A stretch of 64,000 nucleotides of DNA from Globisporangium splendens. Taxonomy: Eukaryota; Oomycota; Peronosporomycetes; Pythiales; Pythiaceae. Position numbers and translations under genes: made by a program. The DNA lies in NCBI GenBank assembly GCA_006386115.1, contig VFIW01000010.1:248001-312000 (forward strand). Reading direction: 5' to 3'. Shown in pieces: positions 10,028-21,274 of the stretch (the first letter of the stretch is position 1; every line of letters begins with the position of its first letter). Below the pieces are notes generated by a model. The model was given only the letters and a program-made list of their open reading frames with translations. It did no database searches and was not told where the DNA came from.

Positions 10028-11764
10028 TTAAAACGCCTCAGCCGGGGCGGGAGATTTGCCAAAGTTGAGATGCGTGTTGTGCTTGGCTTCGTGCGCGAGC
10101 ACGTCCCAGCTGATGCGGTAGAGCCACACGATGCCCGCGAGCACGAACACAATGAGCCCGACCAAGTTGCCGAGCCAGAGCCCCGCGAGACCGCCGTTCA
10201 GCTGCATCGCAAACAACAAACCCACGGGAACGCCGATCACGAACATACACACAAAGTTGAATTTCGCACACAGCAATTGCTTCCCACAGGCGCGCAAGAT
10301 GGACTGCATCCCGAAGGTGAAGCCCATCAATGGGATGATCGGCAGCAGCTTGTACGTGAGGTCGACAGCCACGGCGGTCGCCTTGGGGTCCGGCGTGAAC
10401 GAGTACGCGTACGGCTCGGCGATATAGGCTGTGGCGATCATTCCCACGCTCGAGATGGACACGGACCCGATCATAACGACACGACCAATGAGCGCCGCAC
10501 GACGCGCTTTCCCTGCACCAAGGGCATTACCGATCCGGATCGCGCCACCAATGCAGACCCCCAGCAATGGCATGAATGACAGAAAGATGATAGAGGCGAA
10601 GATGCCGTTTGCCGTGATCATGATACCGGCATCTGGCAACAGACCCGCGAGCAGCGAAATGAACGAGAACCCCAGCATCTGGAACGTCGTCATGAGCACG
10701 CTAGAGACGCCGAGTTTTGAGATCTTGGGCACGAGCGCCATGGCTTCATGAGGCTTCCACCCCGGCCAGGTGGCTTGGAAGAGGTCATTCTGGACGATCA
10801 CCGGCACAAGTGCCAGCGACTTGACGATGAAACACAGTGGACTCGCCAGCGCGATGCCCAAGTACCCCAATGGCGTGTGGAACGCCAACAAGTACGCGAT
10901 GACCCCGCTCACGATCCATCCGATGAGCGACGAGACTACAAAGGGGAACACAATATTCTGCGCCTGGAGCGCGCTCTTCATGACTGAGTAGATCACGCCG
11001 AACGGGATTGCAAGCGCGTTCACAAAGAGGAATTGACCGGCGATCTTGGAAATCTCTGGATCTTGGCCGAGCCAGACGAGGATATGGGTACCGCTGAGCA
11101 GTGCGATCGCCGTGAACGGCATGCACATCGCGTACATGAGCAACCCGGCTTGGCAGTACAGCCAGAGCTCCGTCATGCGCTTGCCGCCGAACGCCTGGGA
11201 GCACAGCGTGTCGATCGCCGACGATAAACCATTAAGCAGTCCTGCCAACAGGATCATCTGGACAAGACCCGACAGGTTGAACGCAGCCAGGATCTGCGTG
11301 CTCTCGTTCGGATTCACGTGTCCAACCATCATGGTCAGAACCATGTCGGGAATAAACTCGAGCAGTGCCGCCATGATCATCGGCACCGAGAGCTTGACCA
11401 GGATCACCGACTCTTCCGCGACGATGTCCCATGTTTTCATGCGCGCATCAGCCTCAATCGCGTCCTTCTCCTCGGCGTCCAGGATCTCCTCGACTTTATC
11501 GGCATCGACGACTACGATGTGGTCACCACTTGGACTCGGCTTCAGCAACGGCGTCGACTCGCTGTTCTGCTTCTTCTGTATCTGCTTGCTTTGCTTCTTC
11601 AACGCGATGCCGTCCGCGTCAAACACTACTTGCTTCTTCGCGTCCGACAGCTCCTTCACGGGGATCTGGACCTCGGCGGCGTGGAACACCTCCGCGAGGT
11701 GCTGCTCCTGCGGCTCCTCGAGCTTGTGCAGGAGCTCGTCGTGAACGATGCGCGGGAGCTCCAT
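10028..11764 (-). CDS. MATE efflux transporter 5, intronless
   Basis: One uninterrupted frame encodes 578 residues, starting MELPRIVHDELLHKLEEP. It includes the whole tail and the transporter body. The place where the five paralogues have an intron reads straight through (VPM-IMAALLEF). Body motifs are DTLCSQAFGGKR, RIGNALGAGKARRAAL and QSILRACGKQ. The tail is about 22 residues longer than in MATE 4 because of a Lys/Gln-rich insert just before the dileucine ESTPLL (residues 69-74). It is in tandem with MATE 4, its nearest relative. The exact intron absence suggests loss through a cDNA intermediate or gene conversion (inference). Family function: ion-coupled export of organic compounds. Confidence 0.94.
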   Translation of the reverse strand: MELPRIVHDELLHKLEEPQEQHLAEVFHAAEVQIPVKELSDAKKQVVFDADGIALKKQSKQIQKKQNSESTPLLKPSPSGDHIVVVDADKVEEILDAEEKDAIEADARMKTWDIVAEESVILVKLSVPMIMAALLEFIPDMVLTMMVGHVNPNESTQILAAFNLSGLVQMILLAGLLNGLSSAIDTLCSQAFGGKRMTELWLYCQAGLLMYAMCMPFTAIALLSGTHILVWLGQDPEISKIAGQFLFVNALAIPFGVIYSVMKSALQAQNIVFPFVVSSLIGWIVSGVIAYLLAFHTPLGYLGIALASPLCFIVKSLALVPVIVQNDLFQATWPGWKPHEAMALVPKISKLGVSSVLMTTFQMLGFSFISLLAGLLPDAGIMITANGIFASIIFLSFMPLLGVCIGGAIRIGNALGAGKARRAALIGRVVMIGSVSISSVGMIATAYIAEPYAYSFTPDPKATAVAVDLTYKLLPIIPLMGFTFGMQSILRACGKQLLCAKFNFVCMFVIGVPVGLLFAMQLNGGLAGLWLGNLVGLIVFVLAGIVWLYRISWDVLAHEAKHNTHLNFGKSPAPAEAF

Positions 11765-13739
11765 CTTTCTGTAGTCGAGCTGACGGCCTTGGACTTAGTC
11801 GAACTTGCTCGCAGCGGCTCCGATTGCACTCTGAGGCTGCGGTGCGGGCGAAGGTCTGATGGCATGGCCTCACTTGGAGCACCTCTCCTCCCTACACTCG
11901 CTGTCGAGGGCCATTGATCTTGAGTCGGTGATTAGTATCTCGTCCCTCTTTATGGCGGTTCGGCGCATCCATCCTTGCAAAGGGAACCCACAAGTTGGCT
12001 CGATCTAAGTGATGATTTATGGTTTGATAACTCATCTCAGTATGTGCAAACCAGTCAAGACGCACTTGAGGAAAGATATGGCTCGTGACAACTTCAGGGA
12101 GCGAACGGAGTGCTTGTTTGGCTGCAATTTCGCTGCTTCCATGACAGCGCGAAGTTCGCACTCATGAGGTCCGTCAGCCATGCGGATTAGCACACATGCG
12201 CTGCTCTCGAATACTAGCGATGCGTGAAAAGGGTGTTTGTTGCAACGTACTCGCAGCAGCTCAATACGGTGCAGACTGCAATCGAATGCAGGCAAACCGC
12301 ATCAAAAAATGAAGTACTGGTTTAAATGATACTTCCACGAGATGATGGGATCCGATGAAAGTAGGTATCGTGATTGATTGGCATCATCATCTGTGTAACT
12401 GTTGATTCTTGCCATAGAAAGGGCGAACATACATTTTTCAAGTCTCTCTGCAACGATGGGTGATCTACATCCATTCCGCTTTTCGGAATGCATGTGTGTT
12501 CTGGCGACACACATTGCAAACGAGTCGCCATTTGCTTGGTGGAATGCATCATCTTCCCCTGCTGCTGCTTTTGGCAGGTTTCTCTGTGAATGAACGCATG
12601 GAAAAACAGCACGCAGAGTATCGTAACGCCTTCAGTACACTCGCATGCCCTCACGGAATCGACGTCAGTGCTGTCGTCCCTTGCTTCGCTTCGTTGAAAC
12701 GATGCCGAATGAGTTTGGCTGCGTGTTGATTCATAATCGTTGGACTGATGGCTTCGGAACACATCACTTACACTTGGACTTCCATGGTCGCCCATCCCTC
12801 CTCTCGAGGATGAGTAGCCATGTCATCCACGCATGTTGATGCATCCTGAATGCCGACATTCTTTCGAAGCAGATCGTGCGTGCGTTCTCATTTTAAAGTG
12901 AAACAAAAAATCGAAGCCTCCTGGGCTTTCATGTGCGCTTTCTGAAGGCGATGGCATTTACAGTAAGCGGAGTCGAAGCGGCGAACGAGTTTACACTCGG
13001 TGCATGCAGCATCCGAGGCACTCCATTGCGAAGCACCGTCGTGTCCAGAGGATGGGACTTCACGAGCATGAAGGAACCTCAAACCAAAGTGCGCTAGACT
13101 TTTGCAACTGCGCAAGAATGGAAGTTGCCAGACAACCACAGAGCGCAGGACCTTTTCACTGAACCGATCGATGACGCGCGGGGACACGGAGTTCACTCAT
13201 TGCAAGGGTCTGCAAGTATCTGGAGGAAACGGTTGGATCGCAAGCGTGCAGCTCATCTTCCAGATACAGTATTGATTCGTCCGTGGCAATCAGCGAAGTG
13301 TGGCCGATTGCGGGGATGGAAGGCACAGGGACAGACGAGTGTGTTGTCTCATGCTTTCGATGCCTGCGTCAGGTCATGGTTCTCGCCATTGACAAGTGCT
13401 GTGGAGAGGTGCTCGCCTCACTTTGCCTGTGGCCATAGCCCATTTGCGTTGGTTCACTTGTTGCTCTCGGTTGTGCCCAAAAACACAAATTGCAAGGATA
13501 GATATGCACACGAAGACGTGCGCTTGCTGGTCACCAGTGCAAGTTGAAGTTTCAGGACGACAACAGCGAGACGCGACTCCGTTGCGAGCATGAGACGGCA
13601 CACCAACGAACAAAGCAGAAAGGTTCCTAAATCATTTTCATGTCGATGTTGATCTGATAATAACTATGCTGACTACGCTGCGTAGTCTGTGCAACTAAAT
13701 CGCTTCCGTTTCTTATTCCATCTAGGTCCGTTTTTGCCC
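11765..13739. other. About 2 kb with no supported gene
   Basis: Several short frames exist on both strands (for example 12322-12795 and 12888-13196 on the minus strand) but none shows a recognisable domain, splice model or sensible composition. The first 100 bp are the leader region of MATE 5. Confidence 0.5.
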
Positions 13740-14354
13740 TTAAATGATCCCAAGAGACGAGTCCCGTGGCTTTCGTAGAAATGCTTCCAATAGCAGGGCC
13801 GTCTGCACCATCGCAACGCACGGTCGGTTCTCTGCTGTTGCTGCTGACGCTGCCACCATGCCAAGGATCCTCTGCATGAATGCCGTGAGGAGCTCCAGAC
13901 GAATCTTCGTGGTCGAGACGAACTGGACCCCTTGCCGCGGTTGCTTCGTGTCGCGGTTGATGTATTGCAGCATGGGACCGCAGAACGAGCACGCTTCGTG
14001 GTCGTTTGGCAGCACACTGTTGCTGTGGGATACAAGCGCACAGTTGCGGATCGCGTGGCGAAGCTCGACAAACTCGCCGAAGCGGTGCTCGACCTCGTAA
14101 TCGGGCTCCTCGGACTGGGACAACATGGAGTCTTGTCCAGTGGCGGTGCTGCATCGACCGCCGCAAGATCCCCGGCCCCGGGTGCGGAAGAAAAACTCTT
14201 CGGGCGTGATCCGCGGCACAGGAGTCTTCTGGTACAGATGGTGCAAGTGCACGCTGAGCACAAAGTACTGGTGTCCGTTGTGCTTGACGGCGCGGTCGGT
14301 GGTCACCGTCGCGATCCGCTCGAGCGCGGAGCTGGTCTGTGTGGCCGCACTCAT
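13740..14354 (-). CDS. PX-like protein with CxxC motif (copy a)
   Basis: 204 residues from MSAATQTSSALERI to the stop at 13740. Family-like features in order: a beta-strand pair (HNGHQYFVLSVHLHHLY); a low-complexity insert; a PX-type motif YEVEHRFGEFVELRHAI; a CxxC pair (CSFCGPML, about 13,980); and a C-terminal helix RLELLTAFMQRILG. PX (Phox homology) domains bind phosphoinositides on endosomes and vacuoles. Here the usual proline-rich loop and basic lipid pocket are not evident, so lipid binding is unproven. It lies about 26 kb from four relatives at 40-52.5 kb. The frame is open further upstream, but ATG 14354 best fits the start of the conserved part. The family assignment is from pattern only. 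Confidence 0.72.
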   Translation of the reverse strand: MSAATQTSSALERIATVTTDRAVKHNGHQYFVLSVHLHHLYQKTPVPRITPEEFFFRTRGRGSCGGRCSTATGQDSMLSQSEEPDYEVEHRFGEFVELRHAIRNCALVSHSNSVLPNDHEACSFCGPMLQYINRDTKQPRQGVQFVSTTKIRLELLTAFMQRILGMVAASAATAENRPCVAMVQTALLLEAFLRKPRDSSLGII

Positions 14355-14983
14355 CTGTTCTCTGTGCGAATGGCTCCTGCAACGTTGTATTCGCTCTCGG
14401 GTGAGCAAAATGGGGAATGGCGCTGCAAACGAGTCCACTCTCATGGCACAGTGCCCAATACTGGGCTCGTGTGTCACACACGCGTCTGCTCACCGTCTCC
14501 TTGTATTTTGAAAATTTCGAGTGGTCCATATGGACGCGCAGGATGGATATTCACTGATGATTGCTCTGTGGTACGAGCGTCAAGTATTACCACGTCTTGC
14601 TAGTAATGTGGTCATATAATCAGGAGAACAGTCATGCAGATTCGCTGGCTGCTTAGTCCAAAGTGGCCGCGACATGGCCATTTGATCTCCTTGGTGGTCG
14701 TCGTGGTGCATCACAATCTCAACGATTTGTTCGCAGCTGAATAAACCTTTTCATTCGAGGTTTATGCAGTGAAAAATGCTGTTCATCAAAACCAAATTTC
14801 GAACTCGGAAATGCCAGCCAATCAAAACGCACTGATTATGCGAGGTTACGATTCATGTGACCCCACAAAATACACAGTGCTGCACCTCGCATAATAGGCA
14901 AGAATCCACTCTTCATTTTTGATCATGTGAGAGCAGAGAGTGCTCGGAAAACGGCGGATGCCAGTGCTGCTTTCGTCAGCTCC
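14355..14983. other. Divergent intergenic region
   Basis: Lies between the PX-like gene (leftward) and the ankyrin pseudogene (rightward). No gene, RNA or repeat recognised. Confidence 0.5.
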
Positions 14984-16554
14984 ATGGACGCGCCGTCGCC
15001 GTCGCAGCAGAACGCGGACAAGCTGCTCGCGAGTGTGCGCGTCGTGTCGCGAGTGCGTCCCGAAATCGCTGGGCTCCCGCGCGTGCTCCTCCTTGTGTGC
15101 ACTTTCGTCCACATTGCGACCTCGTGGAGCGAAAGTCTCGAGCGCGCCGCCGCTGCAAACGATGTGCGGTGGATCCAACGGCTGCTCGCAGTGGATGCGC
15201 GGGTCATCGCAAACGGGAGGACACGTTCCCCTGGGTCGCACCCGTTCATACTGCATTACAAGCGCGTCCGCGCTGCTAGAGTGGCTGCGAGAGAAGGGCA
15301 CACTGAGGTCCTCAAATGTCTACATGCGGTGGACCCGAAAGCTGTCGGTGCCATGGACGTCTTCGTCGACCATGGGACACTTGCACTTGATCCAGTGGCT
15401 GCACGGCCATTCTCCCGCTAATGATCCTGCGCGCTCGAGGTTTCGGTCTGCGATTGCTAAGGCAACGGAGATTTGGCAGTGGGTGGCGAGTTCACTGCTG
15501 GCGCGATGAGCAGGGCGGCAAGTAAGGGTCATTTGCATGTCCTTCAATGGCTCCATGCCAATCGGCGAGATGGATGCACAAATCAAGCGCATGTATTGGC
15601 AGCAATGTGTGGCCATTTGGAGGTCATGAAATGGCTGTGTGCGCATCATCCAGAGGTTGTGATAAGTTCTGCTGCGTTGACTATAACAGCTACTGGTGGT
15701 CACTTGGAGATTGTGCGCTTTATATATGACCAGATAGACGAAAGCAGCAACTCCGACCGCGATGCTCACCGTGCAGTGTTGAAGGCTGCTTCCTTTGGAC
15801 ATTTTGAGATCGTGGTTTCATGAGTAGAGATACTATATCCGATTCTCGTCGGAGATAATGGACGAAGCAGAGCGAGGTGGCCGCTTCCACATTGTCCGAT
15901 ACCTCCACGCCAACCGTACTGAAGGGTGTACGTCGCGCGCGATGGACCAAGCAGTAGCGCATGGTTTCCTGGATATGGTCGAATGGCTACACAATACTCG
16001 TAACGAGGGATGTACCACTCGTGCAATGGACAAAGCAGCAGCGAACAGTCATCTCGAGATTGTCAAGCTCTTGCACGAGCGTTCAAGTGAAGGGTGTACG
16101 GCGTATGCCATGGACAGAGCTGCGAAAGATGGTCATCTCGACTCGGTCGAATGGTTGCATGCCAATCGCACGGAGGGGTGCACGACACTAGCCATGGATT
16201 CTGCTGCGGTGCATGGTCGGCTCTCTGTCGTGAAGTGGTTGGACACCAACCGCCCAGAGGGATGCACACACGTCGCTATTGACGAAACCGTGAGAAAAAG
16301 AAGACATTTTCAAATCATGAATTACGTGCACGCGAATAGAAAGGAGACCTGTTCGAAGGCTGTCATCCTCAGTGCAGTGCGGCCAAGTGGAAACGCTTTG
16401 TTGGCTGTACCGCCACTATCCAGATGTGTGCAGCTTGGACGAGATTGAGGAACACGCCGAGCAATGCGAGTGGTACGATATGCTACCGTGTATCTATGCA
16501 ACGCGCGCAGCCGCCGATGCGGCAAGTGGACGAAGAGATGGTGCTATGTCTTAG
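14984..16554 (+). pseudogene. Ankyrin-repeat pseudogene with several frameshifts
   Basis: Begins MDAPSPSQQNADKLLASV, parallel to the intact gene downstream. It is then broken repeatedly. The ankyrin text moves from one frame to another near 15,370 (GHLHLIQWLHGH is in the second frame). It returns near 15,458, where a single missing G would explain the change. It hits a stop after HFEIVVS at 15823, resumes at 15858 in another frame (GGRFHIVRYLHANRTEGCT) and shifts again near 16,375 into the C-terminal module LCWLYRHYPDVCSLDE. Each segment still reads as 28-residue EGCT-type repeats, so decay is recent. Splicing does not rescue it, because the breaks lack GT-AG signals and interrupt repeats internally. 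Sequencing error is possible for single breaks but unlikely for all four. Confidence 0.82.
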
Positions 16555-16782
16555 GGACACCACGTTGAAGTCAAGTTGCCATCAAAATAGTCATTTTGCC
16601 ACAGAAAAACTACTCCAAGAAAGTGCGCATATAATATGTGATAATTGCTGATACCTGAAAAACTGCTCAGTATTGTTCAGACATTGTGTATTTAGTGTGA
16701 ACACTCTGGTACTGTAGCCCCCCAAATACAAGACCAACATCAACATCTGATGCAACCATCTTCACAGTGAAAAAGGTGCAGG

Positions 16783-18669
16783 ATGAGCAGCACCGCGTCT
16801 TCCCCCATGCGCGCTTCTCCTTCTCCTTCTGGCTGCGCAGCGAATGCGCCGGCGCGTCCTGAGCACGAGCTCCTCACGAGCGTCGTCGTGGTGGCGCGCG
16901 CGTTTCCTGCGATCGAGGCGTTGCCCCACGTGGTCGCCATGCTGGACGCGCTGCTCGACGGCTCACACGAAAAGCAGTTGCGGCACGCAGCAACCGCAAA
17001 CGATCTGCGGCTCTTAAAGCGATTGCTGCTGTCCTCAGCTAGAGCCAATGCGCCGGTGGATACGGCGTCTGCATGGCATATGCAATGTCGTCAGGTTGCA
17101 TGGCGGATCGAGATCACCTATGCGGCCAAGGAAGCCGCTAAGCGTGGCCATTTCGACGTCATCCAGTGTCTGCACGCTAAGAATGCTGATGCTGTGGGAT
17201 GGGAGGAAGTGTACGCTGAGGCGGCTGCGAATGGAGATCTAGTGCTGATTCGATGGCTTGACGCGCATTGCCCTCGATATGAACACGACTGCGACTTTGC
17301 AAATGTGCTTGAAATGGCGGCGGCGAATGGCCATCTGCATGTGCTGGAGTGGATTCGCACGCGCCATCATGGGTCGTCGTCAATGGATCTGGCGTGCGCG
17401 ATCACTCCTGCGGTGTTGAGCGGTCAGCTGCATGTTGTGCAGTGGCTGAGTGCATTGGTGGAGCTCGCATTACCGTGGCAGATAATGGATCAAGTCGCTG
17501 GACGTGGAGACCTTGCTATGCTCGAGTGGGTACATGCCAATACGGAAAACCTGGAATTCACGACCGAGGCGATGGACAATGCGGCGCAAAACGGTCACGT
17601 TGACGTCGTCAAGTGGCTCCACGAGCACTCTGGCGAGGGCTGCAGTGACCGAGGGCCGATCAACGCAGCGTCGAATGGCCACTTGGAGATCGTCAAGTGG
17701 TTGTATGTGCACTACCCTCACGAGTGGACCGAGGAAGTCATGGATGCTGCGGCGTCGGGTGGTCATGTCGAGATCGTGCATTATCTGCATGACCATTGCA
17801 GTGCAGGGTGCACGGTCAACGCTATGGACGGCGCTGCGGCCATTGGTCACTTTGAGCTCATCAAATTTCTCCACGAGCACTACGACCCGGTCGGGTGTTC
17901 ACCCGTGGCGATGAGCCTTGCTGCGTCGAATGGTGACTTGGAGATCGTGAAGTTCCTGCATGAGAATCGATCCGAAGGGTGTACAGTGTGGGCGATGGAC
18001 GGCGCTGCGGGGAATGGTCACTTGGAAGTCGTCAAGTTCCTGCACGACCATCGATCGGAAGGGTGCACGTCAAAGGCCATGGACAAGGCTGCGGCACGCA
18101 ATCACGTTGCCGTCATGCAGTTTCTGCAAGAGCATCGGAACGAAGGCTGTACGACAGCAGCTATGGACTATGCCGCGCTTTATGGCGACCTCGCCATGGT
18201 GCAGTGGTTGCACGAGAATCGCACAGAAGGGTGTACGGAGCAAGCCATGAACTTGGCCGCGATGTACGGACGCCTGGAGATTGTCAAGTTTCTCCACGAG
18301 AACCGAACGGAGGGGTGCACGACTGCGGCGATGGACGACGCCGCGATGCGAGGCGAGCTCGAGCTCGTGAAATGGCTGCATACGAACCGGAGCGAAGGGT
18401 GCACGACGGCGGCGATGGACGACGCGGTGCGAAATGGGCACTTGAAGGTCATGGAGTTCTTGTACGCAAACCGCACAGAGGGCTGCACCGAGACCGCGTT
18501 TACGCACGCGGTAACTCGAGGCGATCTTGACATCCTGCATTGGCTGTTTGAGCACTATCCAGATGTGTTCAACCATGACGCCGTGCGGTCACATGCCGAT
18601 GCGAAGAAGCACACCCACGTCCTTCGATGGCTCAACGAAGTGGCGACATTGAGACCATTCGCACATTGA
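16783..18669 (+). CDS. Ankyrin-repeat protein, 28-residue repeat type
   Basis: One exon, 628 residues. The N-terminal 90 residues (SVVVVARAFPAIEALPHVV) are a non-repeat cap. From about residue 115 to 600 there are roughly 17 repeats with the pattern GHLEVVKFLHENRSEGCT followed by AMDxAAxN. The unit is 28 residues (84 bp), shorter than the usual 33, because the beta-hairpin loop is reduced. A C-terminal module (LHWLFEHYPDVFNHDAV) closes the array. No membrane segment or signal peptide is seen. Ankyrin arrays bind other proteins; the partner is unknown. It lies 228 bp after a frameshifted paralogue in the same orientation, so it belongs to a tandem family in which one copy is dying. Confidence 0.9.
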   Translation: MSSTASSPMRASPSPSGCAANAPARPEHELLTSVVVVARAFPAIEALPHVVAMLDALLDGSHEKQLRHAATANDLRLLKRLLLSSARANAPVDTASAWHMQCRQVAWRIEITYAAKEAAKRGHFDVIQCLHAKNADAVGWEEVYAEAAANGDLVLIRWLDAHCPRYEHDCDFANVLEMAAANGHLHVLEWIRTRHHGSSSMDLACAITPAVLSGQLHVVQWLSALVELALPWQIMDQVAGRGDLAMLEWVHANTENLEFTTEAMDNAAQNGHVDVVKWLHEHSGEGCSDRGPINAASNGHLEIVKWLYVHYPHEWTEEVMDAAASGGHVEIVHYLHDHCSAGCTVNAMDGAAAIGHFELIKFLHEHYDPVGCSPVAMSLAASNGDLEIVKFLHENRSEGCTVWAMDGAAGNGHLEVVKFLHDHRSEGCTSKAMDKAAARNHVAVMQFLQEHRNEGCTTAAMDYAALYGDLAMVQWLHENRTEGCTEQAMNLAAMYGRLEIVKFLHENRTEGCTTAAMDDAAMRGELELVKWLHTNRSEGCTTAAMDDAVRNGHLKVMEFLYANRTEGCTETAFTHAVTRGDLDILHWLFEHYPDVFNHDAVRSHADAKKHTHVLRWLNEVATLRPFAH

Positions 18670-19526
18670 GTAGAGTATGTATTTTGAAAGCGTGAAATAG
18701 TCGATGGTCTTGCATTGGCTGCTACGCCAGTAACCTTTTGGGTTCGTTATTGGGAATGATCCACTTGATTGCGGCACTAGCATCGTAAATGTTGGTAACT
18801 AGACGGATAAACGGTGCTTCGAATGTTGACTGGTCGTGTTTTTCTTGTTTGATCCAGGCGGTGCCCTATTGCATGATGGCTGCACGCAATTCACTGACCC
18901 ATCGCAGCACAGTCAGATTCCTTTTGTTAATCAGAACGTGGCTGCTTCTGCTCCAAGAGCTCGTTGGATGCACGCCTTCCCGATCGCTCTTGGCGTGTGC
19001 CAAACGCCAATGAAACTCTTTAGTTCCCCCCAGAACGAAGTGGCTTCCTGACATGACGCGTGATGATTCGGTTGAAGTGGCGATGGTGTGATCAGCACAT
19101 CAGAACGATGCCCACACTTTTCCTGATAGTATCCTCTCCTGTATTAATTCATATCCTGCCAACTAATATCTGTCTGGTTATTTAATTCTAATGCATCGAC
19201 ACAGACTTCAAGCATATATCAATCAGTGTTTTGCAATAGTCCATTTTTGATGGAGTTAGCGATCAGGAGAAGGAGGACAAGATGGCTGCGAGTCCCATTT
19301 TGGTGGACTAGCAAAATCGAAGTGAAAAGATGCGCTTCTTCTGCTTGTCGAGCGTGGTGAGTGGCGAGTTTCCATGGTCCGATGCCTCAACAGCTCTCAT
19401 CGCCACGGAAGAAAACGAGTGGTGGAGCAAACGAGGTCTCCGCTGCTGTTGTGGCTCAGTGCGCTCGAATTCGCTAGTCACATTGCAAAAGCAGAACAAC
19501 TCGACCACGATCGCAACCTCAAAGTC
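18670..19526. other. Intergenic region before MATE 6
   Basis: No gene supported. The 150 bp before 19527 are open in the MATE 6 frame but lack similarity to the paralogues, so I treat them as leader. Confidence 0.5.
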
Positions 19527-21274
19527 ATGGAGCTTCCTCGGATCATCCACGACGTATTGCTGCACGAAGTCGACGAACCGCACGATCAGCACGTGGAGCA
19601 GGTCATGCTCGCCGCTCAAGTGCAGCTCGAGTCGATCAATGGCGCCACTGCTGCGAACGAGCACTCGCCATTGCTGAAGACCACGACACCGAACGGAAAC
19701 CACAACGTCACTGTGGATCTTGGCAAAGTCGAAGCGATCCTGGACGCAGAGGAGAAAGTGGCGATCCAAGCTGATCACAATCTGAGTGTGTGGGCAATCG
19801 TCAATGAGGAGACCGTGCTGCTCATCAAGCTGGCAATCCCCATGGTACGAATCCTTTGCTTATAAACCAGCCGTTGACAGAATCACATGGCATGGAATCT
19901 AAACAAGTTGTATGTGCGCCGTAGGTTCTTGCTGCGACGCTGGAGATCTTCCCCGCCATGCTGTTGTCGATGATGATCGGTCACGTGGACCCGAGCGAGA
20001 GCACGCAGATCCTGGCCGCGTACAGTTTATCGGGCTTGGTACAGCAGCTGCTCATCTTTTGCGTGCTCAACGGCTTCTCGTCTGCAGTCGACACGCTGTG
20101 CTCACAAGCGTTTGGCGCCAAGAAGATGACGCAGTTGTGGCTCTTCTGTCAAGCCGGACTGCTCCTGTTTGCGATTTGTGTGCCGATCATGGTGCTCGGG
20201 CTGGTCTGCGGCTCGAGTGTTCTCCAGGCGCTGGGCCAAGACCCCGTGATCTCGGACATTGCCGGTCAACTGCTGCTGGTCAGCATCTTCATTATTCCGT
20301 TTGGGATAGCGTTCACGGTCATGAAGAGTGCACTCCAGGCACAGAACATCGTGTTCCCGTTCGTGGTCTCGTCGCTTGTTGGCTGGATCGTCAGTGGGGT
20401 GGTGGCGTATCTGCTCGCTTTCCACACGTCCTTGGGGTACTTGGGCATCGCGATCGCCACGCCAGTGTACTGGTTCGTGAAATCGTTGGTCTTGCTGCCT
20501 GTGGTGCTGCGAAACGACGTCTTCCAGCAATCGTGGCCTGGGTGGAAGCTGAAAGAAGCAGTGGTGTTGCTACCCATGATCTCGAAACTCGGGGTCTCCA
20601 GCGTGCTCATGGTGACGTTCCAGATGCTCGGGTTCACTGTCATCTCCCTACTCGCAGGTCTTTTACCGAGTGCCAACGTCATGATCACAGCCAACGGGAT
20701 CTTTGGCTTTATGACTGAGATCGCGTTCCTGCCGCTCGTGGGCATCTGCATCGGCGGAGCAGTCCGCATGGGGAATGCACTTGGCGCTGGCAAAGCGCGC
20801 CGCGCGGCACTCATCAGTCGCATTGTCATGGTCAGCTCCGTTTTCGTCGCTTTTGTCGCCATGGTTGGTGCGGCACTCATCGCCGAAGCGTACACGCAAG
20901 CGTTCACCCCAGACCGAGACGCTTCGCGAGTTGCCGTGGATCTGATCTACAAGACGTTGCTCATCATCCCGCTGTCTGGCTTCATCATCGGCATCCAGTC
21001 GATCGTCCGAGCGTGCGGCAAGCAACTGGTCGCGGCGCAGCTCAACTTTGTGTGTCTATTCGTGCTCGGCATCCCGCTGAGTCTGTACTTCGCGATGGTG
21101 CTCGACGGAGGGCTTGTGGGGCTCTGGTACGGTGACATGGTTGGCTTGTTTGTGTTTGTGCTCGCGGGACTTGCGTGGCTCTGGCGACTCAGCTGGGACA
21201 AACTCGCCCACGAAGCCAAGCACAACACCAGCATGCACACGGCAGTCGCGCCTGTTGCTGCGGATGCGTTTTAG
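19527..21274 (+). CDS. MATE efflux transporter 6
   Basis: Exons 19527-19844 and 19925-21274 (intron of 80 bp, gtacga...cgtag) give about 555 residues. The start MELPRIIHDVLLHEV is chosen by match to MATE 4 and MATE 5. The 106-residue tail has the acidic dileucine EHSPLL and ends AIPM at the shared intron position. Exon 2 starts VLAATLEIFPAMLLSMM and holds DTLCSQAFGAKK, RMGNALGAGKARRAAL and QSIVRACGKQ, and ends ADAF. It is separated from the main MATE cluster by PX-like and ankyrin genes, yet belongs to the MATE 4/5 subfamily. That implies a later insertion or rearrangement between them. Substrate unknown. Confidence 0.92.

Noticed and set aside
12322..12795. Minus-strand frame of 157 residues in the 2-kb gap
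   Set aside because: No domain, no homologue in the window, Cys/His/Ser-rich composition typical of non-coding sequence.
12888..13196. Minus-strand frame with a CTEC...CKC pattern, suggestive of a zinc finger
   Set aside because: Spacing fits no zinc-finger class, and the flanking sequence is not protein-like.
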